Shown here piece by piece: positions 1 to 10,595 of a DNA stretch of 64,000 nt. This stretch comes from Glycomyces sp. YM15. Lineage in GTDB: Bacteria; Actinomycetota; Actinomycetes; Mycobacteriales; Micromonosporaceae. Position 1 is the first letter of the stretch. Each line of letters starts with the position of its first letter. Below the pieces are notes generated by a model, which saw only the letters and a list, made by a program, of their open reading frames with translations, made no database searches and was not told the DNA's origin. Both the position numbers and the translations under genes were made by a program. The stretch lies in NCBI RefSeq assembly GCF_016918015.1, contig NZ_JAERMK010000001.1, positions 262,795-326,794 on the forward strand. Direction: 5' to 3'.

Positions 1-2182
<2,182 letters not shown>

Positions 2183-2265
2183 GATCGCCACTCTAGAGGG
2201 ACGGTCCGACGCTCGCTTCTCGATTCCTGACCGGATCGACCCCGCGCATTCCGCCTGCGAAAACG

Positions 2266-3231
2266 CTATTCGGCGGCGAGTTTCGCGAACCGTTCGGGCC
2301 GCGGCCACTTGACGTCGGAGGCCCAGCCCGCGCGCTCCAGGAACCAGATGATCCGGGCGGACGTGTCGATCTGCCCGCGTCTGACGCCGTGGCGCGCGCA
2401 CGTCGGGTCGGCGTGGTGGGAGTTGTGCCAGGACTCGCCGCCGGAGAGCAGCGCGAGCGGCCAGAAGTTCGCGGCCTTGTCGCGGCTCTTGAACGGGCGC
2501 TCGCCGATCATGTGGCAGATCGAGTTCGTCGACCACGTGGCGTGGTGCAGCGCGGAGACGCGGACCAGGCTCGCCCAGAAGAACGCCGTCAGCGCGCCCG
2601 TCCAGGACATCGTGATGAGCCCGCCGAGCACGGCCGGCAGGAAGAACGTCGCCACCGTCCACACCCAGAACAGGTTGTCGACCATGACGAGGTCGCGGTC
2701 GCGGCGGAGGTCCGGAGCGAAGCGCTCCTCGTTGGAGGTATTGCGCGGCTGGAACATCCAGCCCATGTGCGCGTGCCAGAAGCCCCTGGTCAGGGCCAGC
2801 GAGGAGGTGCCGAACAGCCACGGCGAGTGCGGGTCGCCCTCTTTGTCGGAGAACGCGTGATGGCGGCGGTGGTCGGCGACCCAGGTGATGAGCGGGCCCT
2901 GCACCGCCATGCTGCCGAGGATCGCCAGCGCGATCTTCACGGGCCGGTTCGGTCTGAACGAGCCGTGCGTGAAGAGGCGGTGGAAGCCGACGGTGACGCC
3001 GTGGAGGGTGAGGAGGTAGAAGCCGACGGCGATGCCGATGTCGGTCCAGCTGAGCAGGCCGGTCGTCCATGCGAGCGGGACGGCGGCGGCGAGCGCGGCC
3101 ATCGGCACGAGCAGGAAGAGGTAGATGAGGGACTGGCGACCGGCGTCGCGCACGTCGCCGTGGATGGGCCTGGGCCCTGCCTTGTCCGCCGGGGAGGCGG
3201 GAGGGGGGCTGGTCTGCGTGATGGTCGCCAT
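2266..3231 (-). CDS. acyl-CoA / fatty acid desaturase
   Basis: A 321-residue integral-membrane fatty acid desaturase of the stearoyl-CoA (delta-9) type. It introduces a cis double bond using a di-iron centre and an electron donor. All three histidine boxes are present: HRLFTH, HRRHHAF and, near the C-terminus, HNSHHADP. Hydrophobic segments lie between the boxes as expected. The start ATG at 3231 is preceded by GCGAGGAC at a good distance. The gene stands alone: UvrA-like begins 83 nt downstream of its stop, and the response regulator ends 153 nt upstream. Role: membrane fluidity control (inference). Confidence 0.95.
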   Translation of the reverse strand: MATITQTSPPPASPADKAGPRPIHGDVRDAGRQSLIYLFLLVPMAALAAAVPLAWTTGLLSWTDIGIAVGFYLLTLHGVTVGFHRLFTHGSFRPNRPVKIALAILGSMAVQGPLITWVADHRRHHAFSDKEGDPHSPWLFGTSSLALTRGFWHAHMGWMFQPRNTSNEERFAPDLRRDRDLVMVDNLFWVWTVATFFLPAVLGGLITMSWTGALTAFFWASLVRVSALHHATWSTNSICHMIGERPFKSRDKAANFWPLALLSGGESWHNSHHADPTCARHGVRRGQIDTSARIIWFLERAGWASDVKWPRPERFAKLAAE

Positions 3232-3384
3232 CGCACGTCCTCGCTTTCGATTCGTCCGACGGTGCGTTCGAACGGCACTGCAATCGTCGTCTCGTGCGGG
3301 CTCGTGCGCAGTGGGGCGGATCGGTGCGTTTCGGGCCGCCGATGCCCCTCGTCACAGGGGGCGTAGGCCCCTTCCCCGGTGCGG

Positions 3385-4026
3385 TCAGTTGCCTTCGAGG
3401 TAGGCGAGGACGGCGAGGACGCGGCGGTTGTCGTCCTCGGACTGGCCGAGGCCGAGCTTGCGGAACACGTTCGCGGAGTGCTTGCCGACGGCCTTCTCGG
3501 TGATGAACAGGCTCGCGGCGATCGCGGCGTTGGTGCGGCCTTCGGCCATGAGGCCCAGGACCTCGAGCTCGCGCGGGGTGAGCGCGTCGAGGCGGTTCTG
3601 CTGCCGGCCGAGGAGGCGGGCGACGACCTCGGGGTCCATGGCGGTGCCGCCGGCGGCGACGCGGCGCAGGGCCTCGATGAACTCGGCGACGTTGGAGACG
3701 CGGTCCTTGAGGAGGTAGCCGACGCCGCCGCGGCGGTCCCCGAGGAGTTCGCGCGCGTACAGCTGCTCGACGTACTGGGAGAGCACGAGGATCGGGAGGG
3801 CCGGGATGTGGCGGCGGGCCTCGATGGCAGCGCGCAGGCCCTCGTCGGTGAACGTGGGGGGCAGGCGGATGTCGACCACGGCCACGTCGGGCCGGTGCTT
3901 GAGGAGGGCGGCGGCGAGCGCGGGTCCGTTGTCGACCGCCTCGACCACGTGGAAGTCGTGGGCTTCGAGCATGCGGGTCAGTCCGTCGCGCAGGAGCGAG
4001 TGGTCTTCGGCGAGGACGACGTCCAT
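3385..4026 (-). CDS. NarL/LuxR-family response regulator
   Basis: A 213-residue two-component response regulator. The N-terminal receiver domain (about residues 1-120) has the acidic pair E7-D8 and the probable phospho-acceptor D52 in VVDIRLPP. The C-terminal LuxR-type helix-turn-helix (about 145-205) starts at LTPRELEVLGLMAEG and contains the usual AIAASLFITEKAV recognition region. The partner kinase gene lies 118 nt upstream on the same strand. That gap is long for an operon and contains two adjacent perfect palindromes (4103-4128), so the regulator may also have its own promoter. Target genes cannot be deduced. Confidence 0.95.
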   Translation of the reverse strand: MDVVLAEDHSLLRDGLTRMLEAHDFHVVEAVDNGPALAAALLKHRPDVAVVDIRLPPTFTDEGLRAAIEARRHIPALPILVLSQYVEQLYARELLGDRRGGVGYLLKDRVSNVAEFIEALRRVAAGGTAMDPEVVARLLGRQQNRLDALTPRELEVLGLMAEGRTNAAIAASLFITEKAVGKHSANVFRKLGLGQSEDDNRRVLAVLAYLEGN

Positions 4027-4102
4027 CTGGCACTCCTAGTTGTTCAGCTCGATCATGCAACGTCTCCGGTCGGCGGCGGCATCGGTTCGGTGCCATGCGC
4101 TG

Positions 4103-4128
4103 TGTCATATGACATGTCACGCGTGACA
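4103..4128. promoter_or_regulatory. two adjacent perfect palindromes, probable operator
   Basis: The gap between the histidine kinase and response regulator genes contains TGTCATATGACA (4103-4114) directly followed by TGTCACGCGTGACA (4115-4128). Both are perfect dyads sharing TGTCA/TGACA arms. They lie 77 nt or more upstream of the regulator start. The arrangement suggests a cooperative dimeric operator, possibly autoregulatory. Neither arm length nor position suggests a terminator. Confidence 0.6.
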
Positions 4129-4144
4129 CGCCGCCTTGCCCGCC

Positions 4145-5449
4145 TCAGCCCGGCTGCTGCCTCGCCGCATTATGGGCGCTGCCGGGCCCCACCGCGGCGG
4201 CGGGGATGGTCATGGTGACGATCGTGGGGCCCCCTTCGGGGCTGTCGACCTTGACCGTGCCGTCGAACGCGGCGAGGCGTCGGCGCACACCGTCGAGTCC
4301 GCCTCCGGCGGAGAAGGACGCGCCGCCGACGCCGTCGTCGCGGACCTCGATCACCACCTGGTCCTGGTCGCGGTTGACGACGACCTGCACGTGGGTGGCC
4401 TCGGCGTGCTTCGTGATGTTGGTGAGGACCTCGTTCGTCGCGAAGTACGCGGCGGCCTCCAGCGGCGCGGGCAGCTTGTCGATCAGACGGTCCACAACGG
4501 ACACCGGGAGTGGGTGGTCGAGGGCCATCGCCTGCAGCGCACCGGTGAAGCCCCGGTCGGCCAGCACCGGCGGGTGGATGCCGCGCACCAGTTGCCGGAT
4601 CTCCTCCAGCGCATCCGAGCAGGCCTGCCGGGCCTCGCCGACGAGCGCCGCGGCCTGGTCGGGCCGCTGCTGCGAGAGCAGTTCCTCGGCCATGCCGAGG
4701 GTGAGGCTGAGCGCGGCGATGCGCGCCTGCGCGCCGTCGTGCAGGTCCCGTTCGATCCGGCGCAGCTCGGCCGCGGCATGGCCGGCGGTCTGGTCGCGGG
4801 CCTGCCGCAGCTCCGAGACCCGCTCGGTCAGCAGGGCTTTCGCGGTGGGCCCGAGCAGCAGTACGCCGAGGTGCGCGTACCAGCGCAGGAACAGTTCGCC
4901 CCAGCGCCACCAGGCGACGCCGCAGGCCAGCGCGAACGGCACGAGCATGAGCGTCTTGGCGGGCGTGTCGAACTCGTAGAACCCGAAGTCGTTGACGAAC
5001 GGGCTCGGCGCGGCGTGGAAGACCGTGGCGAGCAGCAGCGGCTGCACCAGGTAGTAGACGGCGATGCCGAAGACACCGAGGTAGAGGAGGTTGACGACGA
5101 ACCCGAGGGTCGCGTCGATCGCGAGCCAGGCGAAGTCGCGCCAGGTGGCGGCCTCGCGGATGAGCCACAGGGCCTGCTGGTCGAAGCGGCCCTTCGCGCG
5201 GGGCCGGTACGGGACGGGGATGTGGACGCCGAGCTGCTCGCCGATGACGCGCCGCTGGGTGTTGGCCCAGATGCGGATGGCGAGGAGGACGAAGACGGCG
5301 ACGGGGATGCCGATCCAGAAGACGACGAGCACGCCGGTGACGATCGCGGCGGCCAGGAGCGCCCCTGCTACGAGGGTGAGGCTGAATCGCAGGACCGACC
5401 AGCCCGGGAGGGCCAGACGCCGCGTGATGGGATTGGCCGGTATCGACAT
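4145..5449 (-). CDS. sensor histidine kinase (HisKA_3 type)
   Basis: A 434-residue membrane histidine kinase, partner of the response regulator downstream. The N-terminal half has about four hydrophobic segments (near residues 20-60, 110-145, 165-205) resembling the membrane sensor domain common in actinobacterial NarL-system kinases. The dimerisation box RIERDLHDGAQ places the phosphorylated histidine at H237. The C-terminal HATPase_c region has the N box region (NEVLTNITKHA) and G box DDGVGGA. It reads start ATG 5449; the stop at 4145 leaves a 118-nt gap to the regulator gene. The signal sensed is unknown. Confidence 0.94.
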   Translation of the reverse strand: MSIPANPITRRLALPGWSVLRFSLTLVAGALLAAAIVTGVLVVFWIGIPVAVFVLLAIRIWANTQRRVIGEQLGVHIPVPYRPRAKGRFDQQALWLIREAATWRDFAWLAIDATLGFVVNLLYLGVFGIAVYYLVQPLLLATVFHAAPSPFVNDFGFYEFDTPAKTLMLVPFALACGVAWWRWGELFLRWYAHLGVLLLGPTAKALLTERVSELRQARDQTAGHAAAELRRIERDLHDGAQARIAALSLTLGMAEELLSQQRPDQAAALVGEARQACSDALEEIRQLVRGIHPPVLADRGFTGALQAMALDHPLPVSVVDRLIDKLPAPLEAAAYFATNEVLTNITKHAEATHVQVVVNRDQDQVVIEVRDDGVGGASFSAGGGLDGVRRRLAAFDGTVKVDSPEGGPTIVTMTIPAAAVGPGSAHNAARQQPG

Positions 5450-5571
5450 GGTGCGGCAAGCCTACCTGCTGCTTTTCTGTCTTCCCCGCCGCTGCCTGCG
5501 GCGCGACCGCTGCGGCCGTGCCGCTCGCTAGGCTGGGGCCTGCCTTTCCATTATCGCAGAGGGGGACCGGT

Positions 5572-6375
5572 ATGGCCGAGGGAACGTGGGCGCTGGTCAC
5601 GGGCGCTTCGGCGGGTCTCGGGTCGGCCTTCGCGCGGCAGTTGGCGGCGCGAGGGCACCGTCTGGTCCTGGTGGCGCGGTCGGAGGCGAAGCTCGAGGCG
5701 CTGGCCGCGGAGCTGCGCGCCTCGTACGGCGTGGAGGCGCGGGTGGCGGTGCAGGACTTGGCGGTTCCGGGCGCTGCGGAGCGGATCGCGGAGGCCGTGG
5801 CGGCGGCTGGGATCGCGGTCGAGGTGCTGGTGAACAACGCGGGGATCGGCACGTTCGGCCGGGACGCGGAGATCGACGCCGACTACAACCGCGATGTGAC
5901 GATGGTGAACGTGGTGGCGGTCGCCGATCTGGTGCAGCGGTTCCTGCCGGGGATGGTCGCGCGCGGGTCGGGGGCGGTGGTGAACGTGTCGTCGATGGCG
6001 GGGTTCCAGCCGCAGCCGTACATGGCGCTGTACGCGGCGACGAAGGCGTTCGTCGTGAATTACAGCCTCGGATTGTGGGTCGAGACGAAGGGCACGGGCG
6101 TGAAGGTGCTGGCGGTGTGCCCGGGTCCGGTGGACACGGACTTCCCGATCGCGAACGGGATCAAGTACGACGAGCGGCGCCTGGGCTGGCTGCTGGCCGA
6201 CCCGGAGTCGATCGTGCGGCAGTCGCTGCGGGCGCTCGACGGCGACAAGGGCTACGTGGTGCCGGACTGGAAGAACTGGCCTGAGGCGCATCTGCTGCCG
6301 AGGCGTCCGCGGCGGCTCATGACCCGCCTGATCGGCCTGGTCCTGCGCCGCTTCGCGGACTACCAGCGCCGCTGA
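5572..6375 (+). CDS. SDR-family NAD(P)-dependent oxidoreductase
   Basis: A 267-residue short-chain dehydrogenase/reductase of the classical type. The nucleotide-binding motif TGASAGLG is at residues 10-17 and NNAG at 88-91. Catalytic Ser (NVSSMAG, about 140-141) and Tyr154/Lys158 (YAATK) are intact. The ATG at 5572 is chosen over an in-frame start 54 nt earlier because a purine-rich AGAGGGGG stretch precedes it and the domain starts directly after it. The substrate is unknown. It is divergent from the histidine kinase gene and convergent with the methyltransferase. Confidence 0.9.
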   Translation: MAEGTWALVTGASAGLGSAFARQLAARGHRLVLVARSEAKLEALAAELRASYGVEARVAVQDLAVPGAAERIAEAVAAAGIAVEVLVNNAGIGTFGRDAEIDADYNRDVTMVNVVAVADLVQRFLPGMVARGSGAVVNVSSMAGFQPQPYMALYAATKAFVVNYSLGLWVETKGTGVKVLAVCPGPVDTDFPIANGIKYDERRLGWLLADPESIVRQSLRALDGDKGYVVPDWKNWPEAHLLPRRPRRLMTRLIGLVLRRFADYQRR

Positions 6376-6455
6376 CTTCAGCTGACCGCCGTCGGCTTTC
6401 ACTGGTTTCGTCGGCTTCGATCGCGGCCGCCGAGTCACCTGAAGAAGTGGCGCGC

Positions 6456-7121
6456 TCAGACGACCCGGGCGATCGAGAGGCCGTCGTAGCCCTTGACGCC
6501 CACGGTCTGCATGACGGTGCCTTCCAGTCGCGGGTCCGCCGCCACCTTTTCCAGATAGGACCGCACGCCTTGCACGTTGGGGTCCCTGCTGAGCCCGTCC
6601 GCCACGGCCCCGCCGCGCACCACGTTGTCGGCCACGATGAGTCCGCCCGGCCGCGTCAGCTGGAGCGACCAGTCCAGATAGTCCGGATACCCGCCCTTGT
6701 CGGCGTCGATGAAGACCATGTCGAAGGGTTCGCCGCCTTCGGCGGCCAGCTTCGGGAGGCTCTCGGCGGCGGCGCCGACACGGATCTCGACGATCCCCAC
6801 GAGTCCCGCGCGGGCGATGTTCCCGCTCGCGACCTCGGCGTGCCGGGGGCTGTATTCGAGGCTGACGAGGTGCCCGTCCTTGGGCAGGGCCCGCGCCATC
6901 CAGATCGCGCTGTAGCCGCCGAGCGTCCCGATCTCGAGCACGCGCTTCGCGCCGAGCGTCTTCGCGAGCAGGTACAGGAGCTTCCCCTGGGCGGCCGACA
7001 CGGAGATCGGCGGCAGCCCGGCCCGCTGCGCGGCGGCGGTCGCCTCGGTGAGGGCCTCGTCCTCACCGACGATCAGCGAGGTGAGGAACGTGTCGACTTC
7101 GGTCCATTGCGCCTGGCCCAT
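6456..7121 (-). CDS. SAM-dependent O-methyltransferase (catechol type)
   Basis: A 221-residue class I methyltransferase of the Methyltransf_3 (caffeoyl-CoA/catechol O-methyltransferase-like) family. Visible signatures are the glycine-rich SAM loop VLEIGTLGGYSAIWMA, the acidic residue region SLEYSPRHAEVA and the metal-binding FDMVFIDADKGGYPDYL followed by VADNVVRGG. Start ATG 7121 has a GGAAGGGG ribosome binding site; an upstream in-frame ATG lacks one. The substrate cannot be deduced. A 401-nt gap separates its start from ssgB. Confidence 0.92.
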   Translation of the reverse strand: MGQAQWTEVDTFLTSLIVGEDEALTEATAAAQRAGLPPISVSAAQGKLLYLLAKTLGAKRVLEIGTLGGYSAIWMARALPKDGHLVSLEYSPRHAEVASGNIARAGLVGIVEIRVGAAAESLPKLAAEGGEPFDMVFIDADKGGYPDYLDWSLQLTRPGGLIVADNVVRGGAVADGLSRDPNVQGVRSYLEKVAADPRLEGTVMQTVGVKGYDGLSIARVV

Positions 7122-7522
7122 GGTTCGCCCCTTCCGAGGAGTCCGAGAACGTCGGTCAAACGCTATCACCGCCGTCGCGCCCGATTCACACCGATGATTT
7201 CCGGGATTCGCAACCGAGTCGTAACGGCGATTTGCGACTACCCGGACTGGCGGTCGGGAATAGTACCGCTAAAGGGTGAAGGACGTTGTTGTAATTACGA
7301 CAAAGAACGATGATCGACCGTGGTCTTTTGTCAGAATTTGCCCCCTTATCAGGGGAACGCGCCGGTCTCGGTCTTGCGGATCCTCGTACGGTGCAAGGGC
7401 TTGAATGATAGACCTGAATCACGACTTGTTCGCGGCCGAAGTTCCGGACCTCCGGTGCGGCGGCGGATTGGAATGACGGCCGTCTTCGGGGGGAGCCGGT
7501 CGCACACTGGGGGGGTAACGCT
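7122..7522. other. 401-nt intergenic region upstream of ssgB-like gene
   Basis: This divergent gap between the methyltransferase and the ssgB-like gene has lower GC than its surroundings and no convincing coding frame. It holds the near-perfect dyad TTGTTGTAATTACGACAA at 7286-7303 (16 of 18 positions symmetric). I see no clear -35/-10 pair, and no match I would trust to a WhiG promoter. It probably contains the developmental promoter of the ssgB-like gene. Confidence 0.5.
7286..7303. promoter_or_regulatory. near-perfect palindrome upstream of ssgB-like gene
   Basis: TTGTTGTAATTACGACAA forms a dyad around the GTAATTAC core, with a single mismatched pair. It lies about 220 nt upstream of the ssgB-like start and about 165 nt upstream of the methyltransferase start, so it could serve either gene. 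No other copy was noticed in the window. Confidence 0.4.
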
Positions 7523-7957
7523 ATGAGCATGGCACGATCGGCGACAGTCGATATCGGTACCACCATGCGGCTCGTCGCGCCCGACTTCGCGACGGTGAGC
7601 GTGCGTGCGAGCCTGCGCTACGACCCGGACGATCCCTATGCCGTCTGCGTCATGTTCCACCCCGACGGCACCGACGCCGACCAGGTGGCGTGGTCCTTCT
7701 CGCGGGAGCTGCTCGCGAAGGGGCTCGAAGAGCCCACGGGGATCGGCGACGTGCGCGTGTGGCCCTGGACCACCCCGCGGGGCGAGTCGGTCGCATTGGC
7801 ACTGTCCTCACCGGACGGGAACGCGCTGTTCGAGATCAACCGGGGCGTCGTGCAGCGGTTCCTCCGCCGGGCCTACAGCCTCGTCCCTCGCGGCCGCGAA
7901 TCCGGCTATGTCGACATGGACACGACCCTCACCAAGCTCCTGGCCGGCGGCGTCTGA
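7523..7957 (+). CDS. ssgB: SsgA/SsgB-family sporulation and cell division protein
   Basis: A 144-residue SsgA-like protein (SALP). In sporulating actinobacteria SsgB helps position FtsZ at sporulation septa. The family core is clear: LRYDPDDPYAVCVMFHP, WSFSRELLAKGLEEPTGIGDVRVWP and LALSSPDGNALFE, with the C-terminal DMDTTLTKLL helix. Length fits SsgB (about 137). Start ATG 7523 has a GGGGGG ribosome binding site seven bases upstream. The gene stands alone with a long upstream region and ends at a strong bidirectional terminator. The assignment to SsgB rather than another SALP is from overall resemblance and is less certain than the family. Confidence 0.88.
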   Translation: MSMARSATVDIGTTMRLVAPDFATVSVRASLRYDPDDPYAVCVMFHPDGTDADQVAWSFSRELLAKGLEEPTGIGDVRVWPWTTPRGESVALALSSPDGNALFEINRGVVQRFLRRAYSLVPRGRESGYVDMDTTLTKLLAGGV

Positions 7958-7982
7958 CGCGCCGATCCGCCATACCAGCGGG

Positions 7983-8015
7983 AAAGGGCGGACCGGGATT
8001 CCCGGTCCGCCCTTT
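7983..8015. terminator. bidirectional hairpin terminator
   Basis: A perfect stem of about 15 bp (AAAGGGCGGACCGGG with its complement, two-base loop) lies between the convergent ssgB-like gene and the multicopper oxidase remnant. A-tracts on the left and T-tracts on the right make it plausible for both strands. Confidence 0.8.
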
Positions 8016-8036
8016 CGCGTCCCCGCAGCGCGGCGG

Positions 8037-8781
8037 TCACTCCGGGCGGTTCCCGGCGGGCCCGCCGATGCGGAACGGCTCACTGACCCCTTCGTAGAGC
8101 AGGTGCGCGACCAGGCCCTCCACGGCGTGCGGCAGGTTGTGGCAGTGGTCCATCCAGATCCCCGGGTCGTCCGCGACGAAGGCGACCTCGTACGCCTCGC
8201 CGTCGCGCACCTCCAGTGAATCGACCCACCAGGGGCTGCCGGTCGCGGCGACCCCGTCGCGGGAGAGCACCACGGCGTGATGGCCGTGCAGGTGGCGACG
8301 AACCGGTAGACGAACGACTCGCCGGCGCCGACGGCGTCCTGGGTGACCCCGGCGGCACCGTCCATGGCGCCGGGCACGTCGACGCCGTGCCAATGGAGGG
8401 TGACGCCGTCGGGGACGTCCGCGTTCTCGAGGACGACCTCGACGAGCTGGCCCTGCTCGGCGCGGATCTCCGGGCCCGGCGAGACACCGTTGAGGGTGTA
8501 GCCGTCCACCTCGCGGCCGGAGGCGAGCGCGAAGCGCCCGCGTTCGGCGGTGAGGGTGGCGCGCACGTCCGCTTCGGGTCGTCGGGAACGGTGAGCTCGT
8601 CGACGGGAACGGTCTCCCCGCCGCCGCCGGGCGACCCGCCGCCGTGGTCGTGGCCGCCCATGTCCGCGACCGAGTAGGACTCGGGCAGCAGACTGGCCTG
8701 CCAGAACCAGGCGACGGGCGCGAGGACCGCGACGGCCGCGGCCGCGGCCGCGAGGGTCTTGGCGCGCTTACTGAGGCGCAT
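8037..8781 (-). pseudogene. multicopper oxidase remnant: one frameshift plus large internal deletion
   Basis: Three reading frames must be joined to follow this copper oxidase. From ATG 8781 comes a signal-anchor and a GGHDHGGG linker. The frame is lost at the GGG run near 8576-8578 (one base short) and resumes as a first cupredoxin segment with GVTLHWHGVDVPGAM. At about 8287-8295 a second shift coincides with a deletion: the reading jumps from ESFVYRFVA directly to HLHGHHAVVLSRDG and then the C-terminal WMDHCHNLPH. Copper motifs 1, 3 and 4 survive; motif 2 (usually WYHSH) and the middle domain are absent. Intact relatives are roughly 450-500 residues; here about 245 codons remain. It overlaps the upstream membrane-protein gene by 14 nt. 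A sequencing or assembly error could explain part of this. Confidence 0.85.
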
Positions 8782-9223
8782 CCCCGGCCGCCGCCTCCGG
8801 TGCGGGCCGCTTGGCGCGGTACCCGGCCATGAACGCGGTCCCGTAGACCGCGAACGCGACGAGGCCGTGCAGCAGGCCGAGGATCGCCGCCTCGTGGCCG
8901 AAGATGCCGAGGAGGACCTGCACGATCACCCAAGCCAGGACCAGGACTGCGAGGAGCACGCCGCCCTTGACCTTGGCGAAGAACGAGATGATCAGCAGTA
9001 TCAGGGCCAGGGCCGGGACGACCATCATGCCGTTGATGCCGTGGAGCATGAACCCGACGGCCTCGTCGAACGGAGGGTCCTCGCTCTCCATGACGGCGGC
9101 GTCGAGCACGCCGCCGTCCTCGACCCAGATGGCGAGGCCGGCGACGGCGTAGGCCGTGAACGCGGCCTGAAGTGCTACCTCAGCGGCGATGACGTACGCG
9201 AGGACGCGGTAGACGACTCTCAT
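8768..9223 (-). CDS. four-helix membrane protein, function unknown
   Basis: A 151-residue protein with about four transmembrane segments (near residues 5-28, 56-78, 82-105, 110-132). The start ATG 9223 follows a strong AGGAGG; upstream in-frame codons have none. The polar linker between the first and second segments contains an acidic VEDGG..ESEDPP stretch. It is the upstream partner of the broken multicopper oxidase and overlaps its start by 14 nt. A role in copper or oxidase assembly is possible but is only inferred from this neighbour. I do not recognise the family. Confidence 0.75.
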   Translation of the reverse strand: MRVVYRVLAYVIAAEVALQAAFTAYAVAGLAIWVEDGGVLDAAVMESEDPPFDEAVGFMLHGINGMMVVPALALILLIISFFAKVKGGVLLAVLVLAWVIVQVLLGIFGHEAAILGLLHGLVAFAVYGTAFMAGYRAKRPAPEAAAGDAPQ

Positions 9224-9360
9224 TCGGGTGCCTCCTGCTCGGGGGCGACTCAACCGTTGCCCAACGTGATGATAGGCACACTGAGAGTGTCGAAGTTCGG
9301 GGAAGACAGGGAGCCGCGCCCCGTTTCCGAGGCGCGGGTTCCCGCGCGGGCGGTCAGGTG

Positions 9361-10545
9361 TCAAGAACGCAGGAGCGCCGCCGTCTGCGAGGCGATCTCG
9401 CCCTCTTCATTGGTGGGGATGACCATCACCGTGATCGGCGACTGCGGCGTCGAGATGACCGGCCCGCCCGCCGCGTTCGCGGCCTCGTCGAGGTGCACGC
9501 CGAGCGCCACCAGCGAACCGAGCGCGCCCGCGCGCACTTCCGGGCTGTTCTCCCCCACCCCGGCGGTGAACGCGATCGCGTCCGCCCCGCCGAGCGCGGC
9601 GATGTACGAGCCGATGTACTTGCGGATCCGGTAGCAGTAGATCTCCAGGGCGATCTGCGCCGACCGGTCGCCGGACCGGGCGGCCGCCTCGACTACGCGC
9701 ATGTCGATCTGCCCGGTCAGGGCGAGCATCCCCGACTCCTTGTTCAGCGCCGCGTCCAGGTCGGCGAACGAGGCGCCCGTCCGGCGGTGCATGTGGAACA
9801 CGATCGCCGGGTCGATGTCGCCCGACCGCGTCCCCATGACCAGGCCCTCCAGCGGCGTCAACCCCATCGACGTGTCGATCGAGCGCCCGCGCTCCACGGC
9901 GGACACCGAGGCGCCGTTGCCGAGGTGGGCCACGATCACGTTGACCTCCTTGGGGCTCTTGCCGAGCAGCTCGGCGGCCTTGCGGGAGACGTACGCGTGC
10001 GAGGTGCCGTGGAACCCGTACCGGCGCACCCCGTGCTCTTCGCGCCAAGCCCTCGGCACCGCGTACAGGTGCGCCCGCTCGGGCATCGTCGCGTGGAACG
10101 CCGTGTCGAACACCGCGACCTGCGGGAGCTTCGGGAACAGCTTGCGCGCCACCTGGATGCCCTCCAGGTTCGCCGGGTTGTGCAGCGGCGCGAGCGCCGC
10201 CAGCTCCTCGATGGCCTGCTCGACCTCGTCGTCCACGACGACCGGCTGCACGAACCGCTCACCGCCGTGCACCACCCGGTGCGCCACCGCGATGAGCCCG
10301 GCCCCCGAAAGCGGGGTCCCGTGCTCCTCGAACACCGCGACCATCGCCTCCAGCCCGGCGGCGTGGTCGGCGAGGCGCGTGGTCGTCTGGTGCTTCTCGC
10401 CCGCGTGCTTGTGGGTGAGGATCGACTCCGACTGCCCGATGCGCTCGATGACGCCCGAAGTCGAGGCCTCCAGGGTCTCACCGTCGACCAGCTGGTACTT
10501 GATCGACGAAGACCCGGAGTTGATCACCAGGACCGGTGCGCTCAT
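9361..10545 (-). CDS. ackA: acetate kinase
   Basis: A 394-residue acetate kinase, interconverting acetyl phosphate + ADP and acetate + ATP in the cytosol. Signatures: VLVINSGSSSIKY at the N-terminus, FHGTSHAYVS, AHLGNGAS and GTRSGDIDPA, with the C-terminal FTAGVGENSPEVR. The start ATG 10545 has AAGGAA upstream; a longer in-frame ORF to 10599 lacks a site. It follows pta by 50 nt on the same strand, the classic pta-ackA operon. It pairs functionally with the phosphoketolase at 20.9 kb, which also makes acetyl phosphate. Confidence 0.97.
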   Translation of the reverse strand: MSAPVLVINSGSSSIKYQLVDGETLEASTSGVIERIGQSESILTHKHAGEKHQTTTRLADHAAGLEAMVAVFEEHGTPLSGAGLIAVAHRVVHGGERFVQPVVVDDEVEQAIEELAALAPLHNPANLEGIQVARKLFPKLPQVAVFDTAFHATMPERAHLYAVPRAWREEHGVRRYGFHGTSHAYVSRKAAELLGKSPKEVNVIVAHLGNGASVSAVERGRSIDTSMGLTPLEGLVMGTRSGDIDPAIVFHMHRRTGASFADLDAALNKESGMLALTGQIDMRVVEAAARSGDRSAQIALEIYCYRIRKYIGSYIAALGGADAIAFTAGVGENSPEVRAGALGSLVALGVHLDEAANAAGGPVISTPQSPITVMVIPTNEEGEIASQTAALLRS

Positions 10546-10595
10546 GGCATTCCTTTCTCGCGCTCGGGCCCGCGGGAGCTCAGGCCTTCCGGAGC

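Noticed and set aside
5551..6438. Arg/His-rich minus-strand frame opposite the SDR gene
   Set aside because: Composition is typical of an antisense shadow and no ribosome binding site or domain is present.
7286..7303. WhiG sigma-dependent promoter upstream of the ssgB-like gene
   Set aside because: I could not find a TAAA / GCCGATAA pair with proper spacing; only the palindrome is supported.
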